The notes beneath the pieces are model-generated. The model had not been told where the DNA came from, did not search any database, and saw only the letters and a program-made list of their open reading frames with translations. Of a stretch of DNA of 64,000 nt, positions 61,658-64,000 are shown one piece after another (position 1 is the stretch's first letter; every line of letters begins with the position of its first letter). Both the position numbers and the translations under genes were made by a program. The stretch is from Monoplex corrugatus. Its lineage: Eukaryota; Mollusca; Gastropoda; Littorinimorpha; Ranellidae. The DNA lies in assembly GCA_030674185.1 (NCBI GenBank), contig JAPXFY010000013.1, positions 47,506,464-47,570,463 on the forward strand, read 5' to 3'.

Positions 61658-62159
61658 GAGATCATTTCACATCAAATGGAGAGGGATTCTGTCTGTGTTT
61701 GCAAAAAATATGTGTTAGCAACATTTTCCCAGCTGTTTATGGGCAGATCTTGACCACATATTGTTCGAAGGGTTAAAAAGTCACAAATGCATACATTTTG
61801 AAATTTGTTATGTCAAGGACAAGGTCACACAGACAAAAAGTGCCTGAAACTAGCACTTTTTCATGAAGGTGTGTGAACATCACTTTTTGGGGAACTTGTC
61901 ATTATATTATGATCACTTTCATAATTTCAGTAATGCTTCTGCAGGTGTGTAGTCGAGAGGACCAAGAAGTGCTGAGCCGTGGTTCCAAGAAAAGTGAGAA
62001 ACTTCGTCAGTACTTAATGCGTGATGCTGACAAGTTCACGCATCTGTGTCGAGGTGGAGGGGAGAGAGAGGTGCTGCCCTCTGTGTCGGCTCGAATGGAC
62101 GAGGGCCTGCAGAAAGCTCAGAAACATAAAGACCGTCTCATTGAATTTGATAGGACTAG
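52756..62159 (+). CDS. TRIP4: Activating signal cointegrator 1 (TRIP4/ASC-1), 3'-incomplete
   Basis: TRIP4 is a transcription coactivator and a subunit of the ASC-1 complex, which also acts in alkylation repair and ribosome quality control. The spliced part in this window is join(52756-52832, 55870-56017, 58564-58788, 59427-59550, 60642-60760, 61945-62159), 908 nt or 302 codons plus two bases. Parts in order: conserved N-terminal helical region (exons 1-2), Lys- then Ser-rich linker (3), KFVPLYS segment (4), C2HC5 zinc finger (5-6), and a helical segment ending KHKDRLIEFDRT (6). Human TRIP4 is 581 residues, so roughly the C-terminal half, including the ASCH domain, is beyond the right edge. 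The last 1.8 kb of the window is intron. Phases agree at all junctions. Confidence 0.94.
53735..53850. repeat. (CA)n array
   Basis: A CA array with CACGCACG and CATGCAC interruptions. Confidence 0.97.
54770..54962. mobile_element. TTAA-foldback repeat, full copy
   Basis: TTAACCCTTTGACTCCCTCA at the left, centre CAGCTTCCTACAGGAAGCTG, inner boundary GTGAAAGGGTTAA, right end GGAAAGGGTTAA. Both outer and inner arms are recognisable. Confidence 0.8.
55515..55602. repeat. (TG)n array
   Basis: A TG array with single-base interruptions in TRIP4 intron 1. Confidence 0.97.
55870..56017 (+). CDS. TRIP4: TRIP4 exon 2
   Basis: It lies between GAAATAG and GTAAGA. The peptide YILSINDAEDLEEYMLSLLD then KSDPAVQAFIPRLKERW matches human YVLSIESAEEIREYVTDLLQ. 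The first base completes a Gln codon from exon 1; it ends in phase 0. Confidence 0.93.
56165..56487. repeat. (GA)n, (CA)n and (TG)n arrays
   Basis: GA-rich 56185-56262, CA 56275-56351 and TG 56425-56486 are arranged so that the CA and TG tracts could pair as a large hairpin. Confidence 0.97.
56576..56833. mobile_element. TTAA-foldback repeat with an insertion at its centre
   Basis: Left arm TTAACCCTTTGACTCCGAAC and ATTGTCAACCATGCTGGCAA, inner left arm CTATCCACCAGCTTTCTG, then about 75 bp of unrelated sequence, then GGAAGCTGGTGGATAGGGTG and GGAGTCAGAGGGTTAG. Confidence 0.75.
57060..58563. other. Right part of TRIP4 intron 2
   Basis: No gene. A family E repeat lies at 57490-57665 and short CT-rich stretches at 57295-57345. 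Confidence 0.5.
57490..57665 (+). repeat. Dispersed repeat family E copy
   Basis: ATACATGTATGCAGGTCGTT, GCTAGGTGTTTTCATGTT and CATAAGCCAGCCACTGATGT match 58830-59045. Confidence 0.55.
58564..58788 (+). CDS. TRIP4: TRIP4 exon 3 (Lys/Ser-rich linker)
   Basis: 75 codons between AATTACAG and GTTAGT. It begins VYQKAEQPQVYIEAKGKKKK, then a basic run (DRNKNKNK) and a Ser-rich tract of about ten consecutive serines or alanines. The basic block could act as a nuclear localisation signal, which is inference. Human TRIP4 has a basic stretch at the same place. Confidence 0.88.
58830..59045 (+). repeat. Dispersed repeat family E copy
   Basis: GGATGCAGGTTGTTTTGCCC, GGGTGTTTTCATCAGTTCAT and CATAAGCCACTGGATACTGA match 57490-57665. 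Confidence 0.55.
59235..59328. repeat. (TA)n then (TG)n
   Basis: A TA run of about 30 bp runs into a TG run of about 58 bp in TRIP4 intron 3. Confidence 0.97.
59427..59550 (+). CDS. TRIP4: TRIP4 exon 4
   Basis: It lies between CTCACAG and GTGAGA. The segment KKKSKFVPLYSQQGKEKLVI then KLPG matches human KKKTKFVNLYTREGQDRLAV. It ends in phase 1. Confidence 0.93.
59551..60641. other. TRIP4 intron 4
   Basis: No gene. A three-unit tandem repeat (ATTGTAGATATTTTGTTAAA, then GATTATAGACTTCT) lies at 60308-60425. Confidence 0.6.
60642..60760 (+). CDS. TRIP4: TRIP4 exon 5 (C2HC5 zinc finger)
   Basis: It lies between CTTTCAG and GTTTGT. The peptide CECQALKHKLIYNCSSCGRV then VCEQEGAGPCLFCGTL contains the ordered Cys/His ligands of the TRIP4 C2HC5 finger; human has CDCLGQKHKLINNCLICGRI. 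The final ligand cysteine is at the start of exon 6 (VC). Confidence 0.97.
60826..60999. mobile_element. TTAA-foldback repeat, diverged copy
   Basis: AACCCATTCATTCCCTAAGT, centre CAGCTTTCTGCAGGAAGCTG, end GAGGGAGTGAAAGTGTTAA. The left TTAA is mutated. Confidence 0.65.
61560..61655. repeat. (CA)n array
   Basis: A nearly pure CA run in TRIP4 intron 5. Confidence 0.97.
61945..62159 (+). CDS. TRIP4: TRIP4 exon 6
   Basis: It lies between TTCTGCAG and GTAAGT. The peptide VCSREDQEVLSRGSKKSEKL ends QKAQKHKDRLIEFDRT, matching human KAIKHKDKLLEFDRTS. It ends in phase 2. No further coding exon is visible up to 64000. Confidence 0.95.
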
Positions 62160-62239
62160 GTAAGTTGTGTTCTTTTTTTTTTTCTTGGCCTTTCTTAATA
62201 TCCTTTTTTTTCAAGGGAGATTGTTTCATATAAACCAGT

Positions 62240-62256
62240 GTGTGGTGTGTGTGTGT

Positions 62257-62288
<32 letters not shown>

Positions 62289-62335
62289 GTGTGTGTGTGT
62301 GTGTGTGTGTGTTGTGTTGTTGTGTGTGTGTGTGG
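62240..62335. repeat. (TG)n array
   Basis: An interrupted TG run in the intron after TRIP4 exon 6. Confidence 0.97.
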
Positions 62336-62429
62336 GAGAGATGAAAATGTGTTAGCAAAATTTTCCATGCTCTTTCTTAGCACTTTTTTGGGAGGCCCAG
62401 GAACTTCTGACAAAGTTTAAAATCTGTTT

Positions 62430-64000
62430 TTATGGTTTGACAGTCTACCATTGTCTTCACTCCATGTCAAGTTTTATTTGAACTGAAGATACTTCAAGTT
62501 TACTGACCTTGAGAGGTGTGAAATCTGGATTTTCTGGATGGATATTTGTATAAAAAGGCAGATTGATTGATTGATTTGACGTTGTTTTTTTTTTCTTTTT
62601 TAATGGAATATTGTGCACAGTTCCATTGCCATTCACAGCATAAGACATTTTCAGCACATTGCAACAAACCACACCATATCATAGTGGAAGATAACATAGT
62701 CCAGGAGAATATAACAGCACAACGCAGTACAGAAACAAAACAAAAAGAATACAGTATGACTATATAATAGTACAACACTGCAGAGCATATACGACATTCA
62801 GTAGGCACTGCACATCACAGAACAATGCTGCAGAGTATATTGCTACACAACAGCACAGTAAAGCATAATATAGCATAGTGTGCAAGAATCCAATAGTCTT
62901 CTTCCTTAATTCTGTGAACAGTCATTGGGGTGTTGCACTAAAGAACTGTTTGCCAGCTTCCTCCAACTCTGTCAGTGGGATGTCAAAGTCTGAGTCTCTG
63001 TGCAGATGGTTTGACTGTCCATTCTGCGAGTTTGTCATTCCATCATTCCGTCCATATCCCTCTCTTATTGCTTCATTGGAGGACTGATTTAGCAACGGTA
63101 TGGCAATATGTGATATAATGGAATATAAAACAACTCAGGAAAACATCACCGCGCAGTATGAGAGAGCCCAGTATTTCAGAATATAAAACAACACAACACA
63201 GCCACAGCAGTGCAGTACAACACAACTAGCATCGCACATCACAATATAAGCCACGTCACTGTAGTTGTAAGGGCTGATCCAAGTCCTGTCACTTATTTCG
63301 TAAAACAAAAATTTCAGTCCTTCTGTGTACTCGTTTTATCTCTCAACATAGAGTTTCAGCCTCTTCAGCTTAGAGTCGAATGCTTTTTGATAGTCTGACT
63401 GAGATATGGTATCAAGGTATGATCTCTCTGCTTTTTCCCAGGTCTTGTTATGGTATCGAGTTGTGATCTCAGTGCTTTTCCCCAGATCTTATTACAGTAA
63501 TGAGCTGTGATCTCAGTGCGTTTCCCCAGGTCTTGGATGTCCATCTCGGTATTTGAGATATGTTTGTGATTTTTTTTTGATATGCAACTTTTTGTGAATT
63601 TATTTGAAAAATGGTGCTCTCATACGCCATTGACATAGGCTGAATTCAACATTCAGGATTCATTGTTATTTTTGATGAACAGACAGTCCAGCATGGTACG
63701 ATTTCTGCAGCCACACTGCATTCACTCATACATAGTGCCTTAAAATGACCTCTTGGGGATATGCGAAACAGCGTTGTCAGAGTAAGCGTCAGGTGGTGCA
63801 CTTCACTGCAAATGGGTTGATGTACGACTAACTATTACATGACTAAAATGAAAATGGCTGCCAATAATCGTTTATAGTTCATACTGCATTAATGTATGGT
63901 TCAGTGCGCCCCCCCCCAGTTTTTGTATTATGAAGATTTCTTCTTTTTTTTTATGTATTTATTCATTTGTTTAGTTTTTATAATCTGTTATAGGTAAAGT
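62430..64000. other. TRIP4 intron 6, no exon found
   Basis: A family F fragment at 62430-62520, then loosely repetitive ACAGCACAACGCAGTACAG-type sequence at 62690-63240, then unrecognised AT-rich DNA. No sequence like the next TRIP4 segment (human IRRTQVIDDESDYF) was seen. Confidence 0.55.

Noticed and set aside
63978..64000. A possible exon start after TTATAG at the right edge
   Set aside because: The few bases that follow do not match the expected next TRIP4 codons and immediately read like a donor.

Overview
This is animal nuclear DNA with compact exons, long introns and a very heavy load of (CA)n/(TG)n microsatellites, minisatellites, SINE-like and LINE-like debris and TTAA-flanked DNA transposon remnants. 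The codon identities and the repeat style suggest a lophotrochozoan, most likely a mollusc and perhaps a gastropod. That taxonomic placement is inference. There are no prokaryotic features.

Left part (262-36817, + strand): most of a CEP120 orthologue, a centrosomal protein needed for centriole elongation and ciliogenesis. Twenty coding exons can be assembled with matching splice phases, giving about 968 codons including the stop. Only the first coding exon, roughly 18 residues, lies left of the window. The exons encode three C2-type regions, a Ser/Pro/Asp-rich linker and a C-terminal coiled coil. Introns hold LINE, SINE and TTAA-delimited foldback copies. Two intronic minisatellites have splice-site-like units: the one after exon 18 starts in that exon's own 5' splice junction and runs for about 2.8 kb, and the one after exon 12 repeats a 3'-splice-site-like unit.

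Middle part (36818-52755): intergenic. It contains a mariner-type element (38534-39858) with perfect 23-bp inverted ends and a transposase stopped exactly one residue before its third catalytic aspartate. It also holds a small family of short elements with GTACATTAC-type ends, a minus-strand partial gene or gene relic with its own poly(A) signal (about 41873-44845), a ubiquitous TATAGCGC-type dispersed repeat, nearly 1 kb of CA arrays, a homogeneous 72-bp x 5 tandem repeat, and further SINE and LINE fragments.

Right part (52756-62159, + strand): the first six exons (302 codons) of a TRIP4 (ASC-1) orthologue, a transcription coactivator and subunit of the ASC-1 complex. They include the complete Cys-rich C2HC5 zinc finger. 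The ASCH-domain half lies beyond the right edge.

CEP120 and TRIP4 are in the same orientation but about 16 kb apart; nothing in the sequence suggests that they act together. All exon boundaries are manual calls from GT/AG signals, phase and remembered human protein sequences, not from transcript data.
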